From Brachynemurus nebulosus (taxonomy: Eukaryota; Arthropoda; Insecta; Neuroptera; Myrmeleontidae): a DNA stretch of 64,000 nucleotides. Positions 1 through 11,660 of this stretch are shown here, piece by piece. The position numbers and the translations under genes were made by a program. The notes beneath the pieces are model-generated. The model was not told where the DNA came from and made no database searches. It saw only the letters and a program-made list of their open reading frames with translations. Every line of letters starts with the position of its first letter. The stretch's first letter is position 1. Location of the stretch: contig JAPWDM010000069.1 in NCBI GenBank assembly GCA_035578155.1, positions 62,001-126,000 on the forward strand. Reading direction: 5' to 3'.

Positions 1-1850
1 ATTTATTTTGAAGTCTCTAGAAGCCAAAAATGACATTCACTGAAATTTATATAACTCTCGAACGAAAAATTCTGTTTTTACGAAGTTTGGTAAATATATT
101 GGAAGTCCAAATAGTCAGATACGTCCAATGCCCGGAATGGCTTTTTAGGCATTTTTACTTAAAAAATTTTTGTGGAAAAAGTGAGTTTTTTGCCCAGGTT
201 TTGGCCACATTTTCTTACACCGTTGGAAAGAGGAGAAAATAATCATATAAAAAGGATTTTTGAAAAATAATTCTATGTCAAGTAGTTTCCGAGAAAAACT
301 ATTTTTTGTAAACGGAAATTCACTATACGAGTATAATGCAAGATACTGCGACAGGGGTGTTTTCTTTTTTTTTTAACACAATATAAATATTATTAAAAAT
401 CAGGAAACATGAGGAAAAATTTTTAGTAACAGTTTTATTTAAATGTTATAAAATATCGGAGAACAAAAAAAGTATAAAGTATGCTCAACTCGGCATAGGC
501 AGAGCAAATTGTTCGAAAAGTTGTACTGTTTGGAGGACCGCATGAAAGCTTGCAACGGTTCGCAGGTTTCCGACCCCTGCATTAGGTCATATGTCATTGG
601 TTAACGAAAATTCTTCTTTAAATCTTGTGGGTTTGTGAAAATAAAAATTTGTAATTACAAATCTGTAAAATAAGTTTGGGTGTTTGGAAGCTGAAATTTA
701 GAAATTAAAAAAAAATAAATAAACTCTAACAATGTTTATTAAAAGAGATTTCTAAATTACAAAATTAAATAAGCAGAATACGCAAAATATAAACACCTTT
801 CACAAAATTTGTTTAATCAAAACCCTATAATTGACCACGATGTCTTTTAGGGATAAAGAATGAAAAGATTTCAAACATTACAAATATATTTATAATTTAA
901 TATGAAACAATTTTCAAATGAATACCTTTATAATTACTGAATGAAATCGGTAAATAAACAAATCTATTATTAAATAATTAACATTGAAGAAAAAATGAAA
1001 ACAAATTATCAATGAAAATAATTAACAATCGATAAACATTACTTGTCAAACTGTTACAGCTGTTTGGTAAGTAATAAATAAAAAGAAAAAAAATATACCT
1101 GAAGGTGTGAAAATATTATACATAATACAATACCGGCTATTTACATATTATAAAATTATTTACATACGCAGGAGTAACTTGAGAGAAACGAATACTTAAC
1201 TATACTAAACTTAATACTAATAAATAATAAAAAAATAATAATTGAAATAATCACAAAAGTATGAAAAGGTAAATTTAAACTCATACGATTGTTACAATAA
1301 AATGAAATTAAATTTCATTAGAAAAGAAAAAAAAACTTACGTTTTACATAAATATCACCAAAGAATTTTTGGCGTTAATAATATAAAGATTAGATTGTTA
1401 AACACTGAAGGGCCAGGTGATCTAGTGGTAATGGGCGTCTATTTCACCGTCCCATTATCCACTTAAAATTTTAATCATAAGTGCCGGAAGGACACTTCAA
1501 AGGTAAGTTAACCGTATGTAATAATTAAAACTCACTGCCTGCTGGCTGACTGTGTTCTTCCTACTGGTGTTCTTAGTAGCTAACTTAAGTCAGTTTGCCT
1601 CTATTGTTAAAGGTCGCCTGCGCACTCGTCATAGAAAAATCTAGAATGAATTTATTTATTCTGCGTTACATAACACATATGCATAGTTAATTAATTATTT
1701 ATTCATTAAATATATTTTCAATAATACATATGTATTATGTTAATTGAAAATAGAACAGAGGCGGAATGCAACTGAATTTTAAATGTTCTAAAACAATTTT
1801 AATAAAATTATGCAAAATATCAAATACATTTAAAATACGTTGCATGCTCA
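1..1850. other. AT-rich non-coding stretch, partly gypsy LTR
   Basis: I see no convincing gene here. The ORFs are short, of skewed composition and without motifs. The right part, roughly 1380-1850, lies where the 3' LTR of the leftward gypsy element at 1920-3163 should be. It has a polyadenylation-like AATAAA context near 1650 and a short GC-richer block near 1600-1640 that could be the LTR start-site region. No second LTR copy is in the window, so its limits cannot be fixed. Confidence 0.4.
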
Positions 1851-1861
1851 CCCTGCGAAAA

Positions 1862-1885
1862 AAAATTTTCTGTTAAGAAAATTTT
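1862..1885. repeat. Stem-loop just upstream of gypsy 3' LTR
   Basis: A 10-bp perfect inverted repeat (AAAATTTTCT / AGAAAATTTT) with a 4-nt loop lies about 35 bases past the integrase stop codon. A longer hairpin of the same composition sits at the matching place in the gypsy element at 24.7-32.3 kb (31616-31652), so it may be a conserved element of this family. Confidence 0.5.
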
Positions 1886-1919
1886 ACTACCCTAAAACTA
1901 CAACTAATTTATAACTACG

Positions 1920-3163
1920 TCACTTTTTAAAGTTCTTAAGATTGTTTATATGCACTCTCACCGATTTCTTGGATTTTTTGTCGTAAACTACCACTGATGA
2001 ATCGTCGAGAAAATGCACCAATGTGTATGGACCGGTATATTGTGGAATAAATTTCTTGGAGGTATCTGTAGTGGACGCCGCGGCGAGGTTTCGAATAGCC
2101 ACTAACTGACCAACTTTAAACGGTGGCTTTTCAGGGTACTTCTGGTACGGCTTGGAGATGACGTCGTGCATTCGTTTGAGCGCTCGGTTTATTTGCTCAG
2201 GAGTCGGTTTATCTTCACAGTCAAAGATATCGGATAACTGCAGGAAATTGTCCAGCGGTAGTAAGAGCTTTCTACCAAAGAAGATCTCTGCCGGAGTCGC
2301 ATTAACGGATGAGTAAACGGAGTTATTGTAACTGAACGTGGCGTAACCCAACATATTAGTCCAATGTTTATGTTTAACGGCGTACTGAACGATTAACGTA
2401 GCCATATTGTGCTTAATGTTTCGGTTGACCCTTTCCGCCTGGTTCGCCTGTGGGTTGTACGGGCTGGTGAAGATTGGCTTAATGTTGTGGGCCAACAGGA
2501 ACTGGGCGTACGAATCAGCTCTAAAACATTTGGCATTGTCGCTGGTGATATGTTGAGGATACCCATATGTGTTGAATATCTCCGTTAAGTGGCGAATGAC
2601 TGTAGCGGCACTAGCTCTTACTGATGTCCGGGTGATTAGGAACTTCGAGTACGAATCAATGACTGTAAAGATATAGGAATGCTTATTAGCGGCTGAAGAT
2701 ACCAAAGGTCCAATAAAATCTATATGTAAGTGTTGAAACACATGGGTGGGAATCAACGATTTCAACTGGATCCTTGCGGTGTGGAAATTCGGTTTAGCAA
2801 GAGTGCATGGTTTACATTTGAGCACAAAATCCTTCACTTTTTTGTATAGTTCAGGACACCAAAACCTTTTAGCAATGTCTCTATATGTTTTGGTAATGCC
2901 AGAATGAGATGCTGAATGATAATAATTAATTATATACTGAATGGCATTATCCGGTAACACTATTCGTTTTAAATTATTTTTACCGACTAACTTCATTAGC
3001 AAGCCGTTAGAAATTACAAACTTATTGACGTTTAAATGATTACGAATGTTATCATAAACGAGTCTGCAATCTTCCGACTGCTTCTGAAGATTCTTAATGT
3101 CGAAAAAACTATGTGGTGTTACATTGGTATTATTAATAAATTCTGATTGAATGTCGGCAAGTT
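1920..3163 (-). pseudogene. Ty3/gypsy integrase, C-terminal end of a pol gene
   Basis: This is the 3' part of a gypsy pol gene, read leftward. An open frame of 360 residues holds a zinc-binding HHCC region (H-x-x-x-H near residues 30-35, C-x-x-C near 63-66), then an integrase core with DDE residues: D in HIDFIGP, D in SDNAKCF and E in QAERVNR. The C-terminal part ends in a chromodomain-less tail with a PQYTGPY motif. The same frame stays open upstream of the first methionine to about 3163, then stops where the DNA transposon begins. RT and RNase H are not in the window, so the element is truncated or rearranged at 3166. The protein resembles the integrase at 30.3-31.4 kb throughout (shared KLKRIVLPD, TPAEIFF/TPAEAFL), so the two are related families. 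Confidence 0.85.
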
Positions 3164-3413
3164 ATTAGAGTATCAAGCCTTTTTGAATGTTTATTTAATT
3201 TCGTACGCCTCGTGTTTGATTTTGCTCCTGTTTTTCGTTGTGTTTTAGTATTATTATTTTTTGTTCGTTTTTTAAAAATAGTAGCATATGTAGCATTAGT
3301 TTTTTTTTAGTATTTATAGTATTTATCTATATTTATTTTAGTTTTCTTTAGTATTTGTTGTAGTTCTGCTAGAATTATTTTAGTTTATTTTAATTTTACT
3401 AATTTTCTTTAAA

Positions 3414-4188
3414 ATGCCAAACAACAAAAAAGGCAAAATCATTCATAGCCAAGGGCGTGAAATAATTTTAAATGTTTTAGAAACATGTGAAAATGAAAAG
3501 GTAAATAATCGCTTATTTTACGATTTAAGTAAGAGCGTCCAAAGAACAGCCCAGTATTGTGGTGTAAGTTATAATTAATTTCCACTTAATAATAAATTTC
3601 TTGTCCTTAAAAGTTTTTTTTTTCTTTATAGACATCAAAGAGCACTGTATATAGAATCAAACGGGAAAGAAATATTCGCTCCTTAAATGATCCGTCGATG
3701 GCTTTATCCTCTCTGAGAAAAAAAAAGTAAAAGAAAGTCATGTTTGCTGTGTCGACGATTTTGATCGAGGAGTGATTTTAAGAACAATTGAAGATTTTTA
3801 TCTTAATAAAAAAATAGTACCTTCAGTGCCAAAATTATTACCAATTTTAAGAGAAAAAATAAATTTTACTTATTCACGTGAGACATTAAGGAAAATTTTG
3901 CATGAGATGCAATTTTATTGGCGTAAATGCGTAAACAAACGTACATTGTTAATGGAGTAGCCGAATATAATTGCCTGGCGAGGAAATTATTTTAAAAAAA
4001 ATTAAAGAATATAGAGTGAAGGTCGCCAAATCGTCTATTTAGACGAAACTTGGATAGATTCCAATTTAACTTTTAAAAAGTGTTGGAGAAGTGAAGCCGT
4101 GACGGGTGTATTAGAAGGCAATGCAACCAACAGACTCATCGCTGTAAGTGCCGTGAGTATCAATGGCTGGGTAGATAATACTTAATTT
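3414..4188 (+). pseudogene. IS630/Tc1-type transposase, N-terminal half, with intron
   Basis: Exon 1 (3414-3563) starts MPNNKKGKII. An intron of 68 bp (3564-3631, GTAAGT...TAG) follows; splicing it keeps the frame and gives a helix-turn-helix motif (YCG/TSKSTVYRIKRE). The second exon continues through TYSRETLRKIL to the first catalytic aspartate in YLDETWID near 4035. There are several lesions: a stop near 3730, a stop at 3958 and a frameshift or stop near 4010. The family is the DDE superfamily of IS630/Tc1-like transposases. The frame ends at the insertion point of the LTR element near 4188. Confidence 0.75.
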
Positions 4189-6630
4189 TGTGGCGAAACG
4201 ACTGTTTCCACCACAATTAAATTTCATAATTACACGTTAAGTGTAACCAATTTTATTTAAAATTAATTAATTAAGCGAATAATTTTGGATCACAACCCTT
4301 AAATATATTATTCGTATAATCGTGTCCAACCCTGTTTCAAAAAAATGATTAAAAATATTTCCACCAATGCTGTCGAGTGGAATAATACCGATTCTCTAGA
4401 TCGGTCTAGAACATTCGGTGGCCATTTTGGCTGGCCGGTTGTTCTTTCCTTGTGTTAATACACGCGGCATTCGGTTCCTGACCTCCCGACGCAACGCACG
4501 CGGCATTCGCTTTCCGACCTTCCAACGCGGTGCAACTGTTCAATTAGTAAATTCTTTCAACCAAAATTTTTCTTAACATGTGTGCTTAAGTTAAAAAAAA
4601 CTTTCAGGCGACGATGGGCGGTCTCGCCCACGACGCGTTATTGTTAACCCCTTTAAATAATTTAAAATCGGTTACCGCGACCATAATCACACCGGTCATC
4701 TAATTAGAACCAGGTATGTGTTGTACTTCCTTTTTTTTGGTCTTTTTACCTTCGAACGACCGTTTTCCTTTGCCAAAAAAATAATAATAATAGAATTAGA
4801 TGTGTGCAATAATAACAATCGGATCTTGCGAACCCACGCGGGTAATCCGAGTTAAATTGCATGGAACCCCACCCGCGTGTATCCGCGGTATAGTCCGAAA
4901 ATATATATACTATTGAGGAACCGAGCACTGCCCGCCATTGGTTGTTTTAGTAGTCCGGAGAAAAGGACGAATTCAAACCACCAGTGAACAAGGGCTCGGT
5001 GAATCAATCAGTCTTCTCAAAAAAATTGAATGACGGCGTGTAGTCATTACAGCTGTACGTCAAAAATCTACTTGTCTACCCCCCGGGGGCTACAACGTCG
5101 TCGTCAGGTAGTTTCGAACGGTCGTCCTAAGGTAATAACAATAACTCCCCCTTTTAATACCACGTTTTTCCGGCATTAGTTTATTATATTTAAAATACCC
5201 CCTTTTAGTGACATTCACATTTATTATTTCGTGTTATAAGTACCAAATTCATCATAGCAGTCGACTTATACTTAAAATAGCGCTAACGCGCACTTGACCT
5301 TTCTTTTAAAAAAAAAAATCATCGTTAATCCTTTTTTTAATCTTATCGTACTATATTTCAATCTTTATCGATGCTGTTTGGGCTAACGACACCGCTCGAC
5401 ACCTAATGGGTTAAAACTACACAAAAAAAATAATAATCAATTAAATCATAAAAAAAATGTTGTTTTTTTTTTTTTTCTTATTTAAATCGCCGGTTGTTCG
5501 GATACTTATTGGCGAGTGGTACCGTTATCCCTCACTTAATTTTAACAAAGCGTAACAAAAAAAACCCTTTTCTCTTTTAAGAAAATGTATTTATTAAAAT
5601 TTAAGATCATACACTTATTAGCTATGCATTGTTGTTGTTGTTTTTTTGGTTAGCATATAACATAATTCACTTTAGTATTTGTATTTTCCTAACACACGTG
5701 TAATAAATTGTTAAATTGATGCATTTTTTTTTATCATTGTTCGGTAGAAGCTGGGCGTAATCTCCCGGCTATCCTTCCAATTCATATAGTTGTCGTTAAT
5801 CTTACCAAGAAGATTAATCCATTTCTTAACAACAGCAGTCCTACAACAAAAAAAAAAATACGTTATTTACGTTCAAAAATTAACATTAGAAAATTAATTC
5901 TTCTACTCAACCTCAAATGGAGAATTAATTTTCTTCTTCTTATCATGTAATTCACAAATGAAGGAACTCAATTGTCGCAGTCTGTCCGTTATCATTTACA
6001 GTAGGTTAGCTGTCAAATTGACGTTTGTGGTCTCCCATCACACGTTCGAAGCGTTGGTGTAAATAATCACAATGGAGGGTTACGCCGTCCATGTAAATCA
6101 ATTTCTCCCAATTCACCAGGCGTTTACAGGCGGTCATCCACCCTACTTTCTCTCGCCAATTGCCACGGGCGAACATTAATAATCTATAAATGATTGGTGA
6201 TTGATCAGTCGGGTCGTCGGTGACAGCCCTGCGGTTTATAGCTTCCACTGTCGTAGTCATCTAATACCGATTCGCCGGCGCCCGGTCGGTTTCTCCTAAT
6301 CATAGTGGCGCAGATGTGGGTTTTTTAAATAGTCAATTAATCCCTAACTGATTTCTTAAATCTCTTCAACGTACCTGTCCGTTGAGAATCAATTTGGCAT
6401 TACTATTTCATGGGGACTGCGGTGGTAGTTAGGCAATTGACATTACACCTCCGTCAATGCCCTAGCTATCTGCATCGCATGCACAGCAGTAATTTTCTCT
6501 AAATTAGTTCATTCATCAATTATTAATTTATTGTCACAACTGCTCCAAATTAATTAACCACCTACTTCATTAATGATGGTTTAACCCCATACCGACTCAT
6601 AATTTACTGACTCTCCCCCATATCGTTTCA
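4189..6630 (+). repeat. Long 5' LTR of the gag-only element
   Basis: The right end is fixed by 35 bp (6596-6630) repeated at 8821-8855 and by the primer-binding-like sequence directly after it. The left end is inferred from where the transposase frame breaks. If right, the LTR is about 2.4 kb, unusually long. It includes a locally GC-richer block at 4400-4520 with a repeated ACGCGGCATTCG motif. Short ORFs inside (for example 6006-6260, leftward) have no recognisable similarity. Confidence 0.5.
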
Positions 6631-6648
6631 TGGTAGCAGAGCGTGGTT
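6631..6648 (+). promoter_or_regulatory. Putative primer-binding site
   Basis: TGGTAGCAGAGCGTGG follows the LTR end directly. It resembles the TGGTATCAGAGC-type site that many LTR elements use to pair with the 3' end of initiator tRNA-Met. The tRNA identity is an inference. Confidence 0.55.
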
Positions 6649-7307
6649 ACCGCCTTAAGAAAAAAAAAAAAAAGAGAAAACTAGGAAGGACAAGGGAGAA
6701 GTATACGTGTGAAAATATAACAGTGAACTGTGTGTACATTCCATAAACAGAATGGGTAGCCCCTTGTAACTTGGGGTCCTGTTGTCGGAAACACATGGTA
6801 CCGTTTCTTCACCGTCGCGGGCTCACCACCCCCCATCGCCGCCTAAACATGATATATTGATTTATTATCTATTATACTCGCGGTTTAGTTTCATTATTAT
6901 ATTCGATTCTAGTACTGTATTACTATATGTATTACTATATTCGGTTAATTAAATTGTTCTATTATATTGAGTCGTTAAATTAATTATATATTAAGTTGAA
7001 CAGTTGCACTAAGTTAGGGTTTAGGGTTTCCTTAATTGGATATTCGTAAAAAAAAGAAAATAAATAAATAAATAAATAAATAAAAAAAAATAAAATAAAA
7101 AATATACGCATAGATTTATTTTAGAATAGAATAGAATAGATTTTAGAATAAAAACAAAAAGGACCGGACAGTTTACTAATTGCGCCGCTTCTGGCGGCGT
7201 TTTAATTGTTGATTTTCAGTCCCTCTCACTTTCCTCGGGTCGGAAACCGAAAGGTCAGAAAATTAATCGCCAAATACAAGGAGTGGTTCCTACCCGCGGC
7301 TGCCGTC

Positions 7308-8615
7308 ATGTTTCGCTCCCCGATAGAGACGAGAAGCAAGGTACAGCGGTTACCAACAGCAGCAGAGGACGAGGCATCGTCGCCAGGCGCCGATTCGGGA
7401 CCGAACACCGGCCGGAGAAGTGGGTCGCCACCTGTGGAGTCGGATGACATCGTGGTCGCTCCTCTATCATGGTCCACTGCACAGCCACCAGCTGCTCCCC
7501 TTACGTCGGAAGATGGCAACAAGGTTAAAGAACCAACCAAGTCGTGCAGCGGCGAACACACCTATTATACTAGCGACGTGTGTGGTACTAAGTCGGGCGA
7601 GCACAGTATACCTTCATGGCACCCCATGGGGGATCTATTACAACACCCTCGATTTCCAACATCAATGCCGTCTACAGAGCGAGCCACTGACGCAGCAACC
7701 GGGTGTGAACGCGGCGTCGCTTGGTCGCAAAAGAATGAACTAGAATCAAGTAAGTTACCGCTAAATCAACAACCATCTCAGCGTAACCGTTGGGGGAACC
7801 AAGATGAATATATCGGAGCACGTACTAAATTCGACGTAAATCACGTCTGGAACGACACCTTGCGAGCCAACACCATGGCCCTAAACGAAGTTGTAAAGGC
7901 GTTAGGCCAGTTTAATCACCCGAGTACCAGGGGTTTCGCTCGAACAGCCAACTACGTCGGTGCCCCTGAATTTCTAATTAAAATTGGGGTCCCAATCGGA
8001 GAGTTTTTACGCGATGTTTCGAACTGTGATGGAACCGACTTAGATAATGTAGTTGAATTTATCCAACAAGTCGATCATCTCACCGATCTGCAAGTGATTC
8101 CACCGCATGTGCTAGTCCGTCAGCTTTTGATGAATACGACCGAGCGCTTCCAAAACTGGTTCGCTAGCGTCACCTCCACAACAGTCGATTGGAACCGGGT
8201 CAAAACCGCCATATTGCAAGATTTCATAGAGCCGGAATAGCGTTCCCTTTTGGCGCTGAAACTCGTTTACGATAGATTCCAATACCTGAACGAATCTTTG
8301 GTAGCGTTTATTGAGGGCATGCGTTCACGTGCTCGAGCCATACAGTTGCAAATAGCCGAACAAGAATTAGTCACCATTATATTGGCCCGTCTCCGTGTAG
8401 AAGATCGACGCCTACTCCTCAGTGTTGGTGCCGGTCCAGGCTCGGTAGCCCAACTATTACATCACGCCAAGCGTTTGGAATACCTACAGCGAAGGGACGA
8501 ATTCTACAACCTACGTATGGGCGTCACCGCAGCAACAAGGGGCCAGCAGAGCAACTCTTCCTCCCAAGCCGCAGCCGCTTCGGGTAGAACCCACTCCGGT
8601 CATCAAAAAAACTAA
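7308..8615 (+). pseudogene. Retrotransposon Gag, one in-frame stop
   Basis: One reading frame runs from an ATG at 7308 to 8615, interrupted by a single TAG at 8238-8240. The N-terminal 200 residues are low-complexity and rich in S, P and G. The second half is a typical retrotransposon Gag helical region (EFIQQVDHL, RFQNWFASV, then after the stop KLVYDRFQYLNESL and ILARLRVEDRRLLL). There is no CCHC zinc knuckle before the frame ends. Codon usage is much GC-richer than in neighbouring elements. An open frame on the other strand (7226-7561) is a shadow of this one. Confidence 0.7.
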
Positions 8616-8620
8616 TAGGT

Positions 8621-8820
8621 AAGTCGACTGCTATTGATGACGAATTTATTAAACCTTCGGATAGTACCTTTAGGTTAACTGTTCCCTGTCACTAAACAGG
8701 GAACACTTAACCTCCAGCACTCCTTAAAATCACCCGCATCAGGGTAGGTTTATACCGCACTCGCCCAAAATATTTCAATCCATTCCGGTGAAATAGTTCA
8801 ACTGATTCAAATATTTTAAT
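8621..8820. other. Non-coding tail of gag-only element with hairpin
   Basis: No coding potential. Near 8680-8703 there is a perfect 9-bp inverted repeat, GTTCCCTGT / ACAGGGAAC, around a short loop. The pol region that would normally lie here is absent. Confidence 0.45.
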
Positions 8821-8855
8821 TCTCATAATTTACTGACTCTCCCCCATATCGTTTC
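8821..8855 (+). repeat. Remnant of 3' LTR (35 bp)
   Basis: It is identical to 6596-6630, the end of the 5' LTR, and is followed directly by the resumed transposase sequence. Most of the 3' LTR is therefore missing, consistent with an internal deletion between gag and the LTR end. Confidence 0.6.
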
Positions 8856-9421
8856 AATTAGTATTTAAGTCAAATAGTAGCACCGGAGACTACCACGGCC
8901 AAATGAATTCTGCAAATTTTATTAAATGGATCCGCGAAATACTCTTACCCAATCTTTCACCACGATGTATAATAGTAATGGACAACGCCCCTTATCACGG
9001 TAAAGCATTAAATAAAACTCCAACAAAATCAGCGACAAAATTCAAAAATTTAAAAGACAATAATGTCGCGTTCAGTGAGAGTATGAGAAAATTCGAACTG
9101 TTTGAATTAATATTACAAAATAACAAAAAGGAAAAACAATATGAAGTGGATGATATAATTAAAAGCAATGGCCACGAGGTATGTCTTCCCCCATACCATT
9201 GCGAAATCAGTCCCACAGAAATGGCTTGGGCAAAAATAAAAAGGTATTTTCGTGAAAGAAATGTAGATGGCGACTTCTCGTTGTCAAAACTATTACAGTT
9301 GACAAAAGAGGCATTTCAGACGGTGACAAAGGAAGACTGGTTTGGGTATGTTAATCATATCCTAAAAATAGAAAAAAACATTTTGGGAAAGAGATTGCTT
9401 AAGGGAAAATTGTTACGATGA
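8856..9421 (+). pseudogene. IS630/Tc1-type transposase, C-terminal half
   Basis: This is the continuation of the gene begun at 3414. The frame reads GDYHGQMNS, then CIIVMDNAPYH (second catalytic aspartate), an acidic-basic spacer, and CEISPTEMAWAKIKRY (third acidic residue). It ends at a TGA after a lysine-rich tail. From 8903 it is a clean open frame of 172 residues. The order of DDE residues, D in the first half and D and E here, matches one transposase split by the LTR element. Confidence 0.75.
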
Positions 9422-10010
9422 ATTTATAATAAATGTAGGGGATTAAGAGTCTTGATCTGATTATGAGACGGTCGAAGAAAGCGACAGTAGTGGTGAAGAA
9501 TCATATTAATATTATTTTATTAGATAATGACTTTTTTTGTTAAAATTATACTAATTTGTAGTTTAAGAAATAAAAAAAAATTTTGATTTTTCAAATACAA
9601 TATATTTAAAATATATTTCGATTTAAATGCGCTACTTATTCTGTCATAATTCTACTTACCTTTAAGCTACATTTTTTAATTCAAATCTAAATATTTAATC
9701 AAATACAGAAAAAAATGTATATTTAATTCAAATAAATCAATTTTTGTTCCTATTTTGCGTTTATTTTCAAACTTACGGTTAAATTTTAATTTAAAAATTT
9801 TGAATCTATGCCACATAAGTGTCTCAAACAAATTTATTTTATTAATTATTGCTTATTATTCCCCAAAAATTTGTTTTAAAAACTTTAAACATCAGTTTTT
9901 TAATGTATTTCTTGAAATTAGGTCAGCTAGACAAAGATGAATTTATCTGATTTGCCATATTCGTTGTCCTTTATTATTAACAGCCAATCATAATTTTTAA
10001 AATTTTATTG
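9422..10010. other. AT-rich non-coding sequence
   Basis: This is 3' flank of the IS630-type transposase, very AT-rich. I see no gene, RNA or clear terminal repeat. Confidence 0.4.
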
Positions 10011-10470
10011 CTAGTAAACTTTCTTCTCGAAGTTGGTGGATGCTGGACTTGGACGCTGATCTTCATGAATTTGAATATTCTTTTTAAAATTTTTTATGTA
10101 GCAACTTTTGGCATAATTAAACATTTGTGATGCAAAAACTTTATCTAAAATAAGAAAAATAATGCATGATAAATCATAAATGCATAAATTATACAAACAA
10201 TGACACTAAACAACTTTAAAGATAATTGATTTTTTTATTTATTCAATAAAAGAGAATGACTTTATATACCGTTAAAGAAATTTATTTTTTATTTATTTAT
10301 CATTCATTACTTGATTATATTTGATAATTTTATACTTAATATAGGTTATTTACGTAGTATTTACCTTCTGTTATTTGTTGTAAAATGTCCAGTGATAAAT
10401 ATAATGGATAAACTTGTTTTGTTTCTGGATCGTAAAATAAATGTTCGACAATTTTATTTTCGTCACTCAT
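10011..10470 (-). CDS. Small two-exon gene, 79 residues, unknown function
   Basis: Exon 1 is 10365-10470 (ATG at 10470, protein start MSDENKIVEH). An intron of 220 bp (10145-10364) has GTAAAT at its 5' end and a TTATTTTAG acceptor. Exon 2 is 10011-10144 and ends at a TAG. Splicing joins a phase-1 codon and gives one uninterrupted frame, total 240 nt. The product is small, charged and hydrophilic, with no signal peptide or membrane segment; exon 2 holds an ASQMFNYAKSCYIKNF segment and a QRPSPAST segment. I do not recognise the family. It could be a gene carried by a DNA transposon (Harbinger pieces lie close by) or a real host gene. The intact frame across canonical splice sites is the only support. 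Confidence 0.5.
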
Positions 10471-10964
10471 TATGATTAGATTGATAATATTTGATTTTAA
10501 TACGTATTTGAGAGTTTCCCGTAAAACTGGCTACCATTTTGCATAAAATGCGCAAATATCATGGGTACGACACGTACAACGCAGCTATAAGTTACGGTGC
10601 GCATGTGCCTGCATCATTTTGAAGTAAGTGATGACGGCAACGAAGGCACTCAATATGTTGAATCGTGTGTGGGGCAGTTGGTCAACTATTTTGATGGTTG
10701 CATAAACGGTTGAAGTAAAATCAAAATATTTTGATTTTACGTGGGCGGAGCAAATAGTCTATGAACACGTTGTACTGTGTATGGGGTAGTTGAACAACAA
10801 AACCAGTACATATATGGTGTAAAGGATGTAATTAACAAAATATTTACAGCGGTAACAATTGTAAAGTTTAAATATTTGATTTTATTTGTTATTTCCAATA
10901 GCTTGTGGTGATACTGCACTTGAAAATTTTAAATCTTTAAAAGAATTTCCCGTTGCAAGAAACC
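10471..10964. other. Non-coding region with palindrome
   Basis: No gene. A perfect 26-bp palindrome lies at 10715-10740 (GTAAAATCAAAAT and its complement). On either side are related short segments ending in GTGTGGGGCAGTTGGTCAAC and GTGTATGGGGTAGTTGAAC, resembling abutting transposon termini. A further copy of this motif is at 11290-11395 beside the Harbinger fragment. Confidence 0.45.
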
Positions 10965-11254
10965 TTAATCTAATTCCCAAGCGTGTTTTTGCGGGAATTG
11001 CATCACGCATAACGTATCTTCTTTGTTTATTAAAGGTGTTATTTCTACTAAAATATCATTAAAAATTTCTTCGTTCATTCGTATATAATTTTTATAATCG
11101 TCTGGTTCACATTCACTAATTTTTTTTAATAGTTTTTCATTAGAAATTTTTTTGCTCTTTGCAACCAGTCTTTGCTCCATTTTCTTTTTTTTCGTTTACT
11201 CACGCTTTCTGCACTAATTTCTGCAATTACTGCTAAGGCAAGAATTTTATCCAT
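10965..11254 (-). pseudogene. PIF/Harbinger nuclease, N-terminal fragment
   Basis: Two overlapping frames read leftward. The first begins MDKILALAVIAEISAES with a basic KRKKRKWSKDW block; the second continues with DDYKNYIRMNEEIFNDIL and VEITPLINKEDT. The basic RKRxW region followed by RM-x-x-x-x-F and a P-x-I-x-x-x-DT motif is typical of the N-terminal part of Harbinger (DDE_Tnp_4) nucleases. A frameshift near 11160 separates the frames. The catalytic part is absent. Sequences at 11290-11395 with repeated CAACTTGT / ACAAGTTGAAC may be its terminal inverted repeat. Confidence 0.65.
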
Positions 11255-11660
11255 AATTTTAACGAAGTTCTCTTTTTCAAAAATTGTGAATAACTGAAGT
11301 TGGACAACAAGTTGAATGAATAGTTTAATAGTGTATGGCAAACAGTTCAACTTGTAGTACAACAAGTTGAACCGTGTATGGGCCGCATAACAATTACAAA
11401 CCGTTGTAGCGGTTAAGGGGGATTCTACTAAATATTAACTTTTTGTCTGTCTGTCCACTTAATTTTGTCTGTTTCTTTCTTTCATAATCTGGTAACTGCC
11501 ATTTCAAATAAAAATTGTAGTTATCTATCAATGTGTGACATTTAAAAAACACAGACGACACTATATGATACAGTGCATTTTCTTTTCCACAAAAAACTAA
11601 ATTTTTAAAAATTTTTTAAATTTCATTGCAAACTGAACTTTTAATTGAATCTAAAAGTAA

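Larger units (their letters stand above)
4189..8855 (+). mobile_element. Gag-only LTR retrotransposon (large derivative)
   Basis: The element lies between the two halves of the IS630-type transposase gene and shares AATT-like flanks with it. It has a very long 5' LTR (to about 6630), a primer-binding-like site, a gag gene and the last 35 bp of the 3' LTR. No protease, RT or integrase is visible, so it would depend on enzymes supplied in trans. The exact first base is uncertain by a few nucleotides. Confidence 0.6.
3167..9640 (+). mobile_element. IS630/Tc1-mariner-type DNA transposon, interrupted
   Basis: Two halves of one transposase gene (3414-4188 and 8856-9421) are separated by an LTR element. 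The ends of the transposon could not be fixed, because no convincing terminal inverted repeat was found on either side; the limits given are estimates. The left limit is where the gypsy integrase frame breaks off. Confidence 0.6.

Noticed and set aside
1405..1480. tRNA-like A-box (GGTGATCTAGTGGTAATGG)
   Set aside because: No B-box GTTCRA follows at the right distance, and no cloverleaf can be drawn; too weak for a tRNA or SINE call.
6006..6260. Leftward 84-residue ORF
   Set aside because: Lies within the long LTR, is composed of ordinary residues but has no recognisable similarity or promoter; may be chance.
7226..7743. Antisense and alternative-frame ORFs over the gag gene
   Set aside because: Shadows of the GC-rich gag frame at 7308-8615; no motifs.
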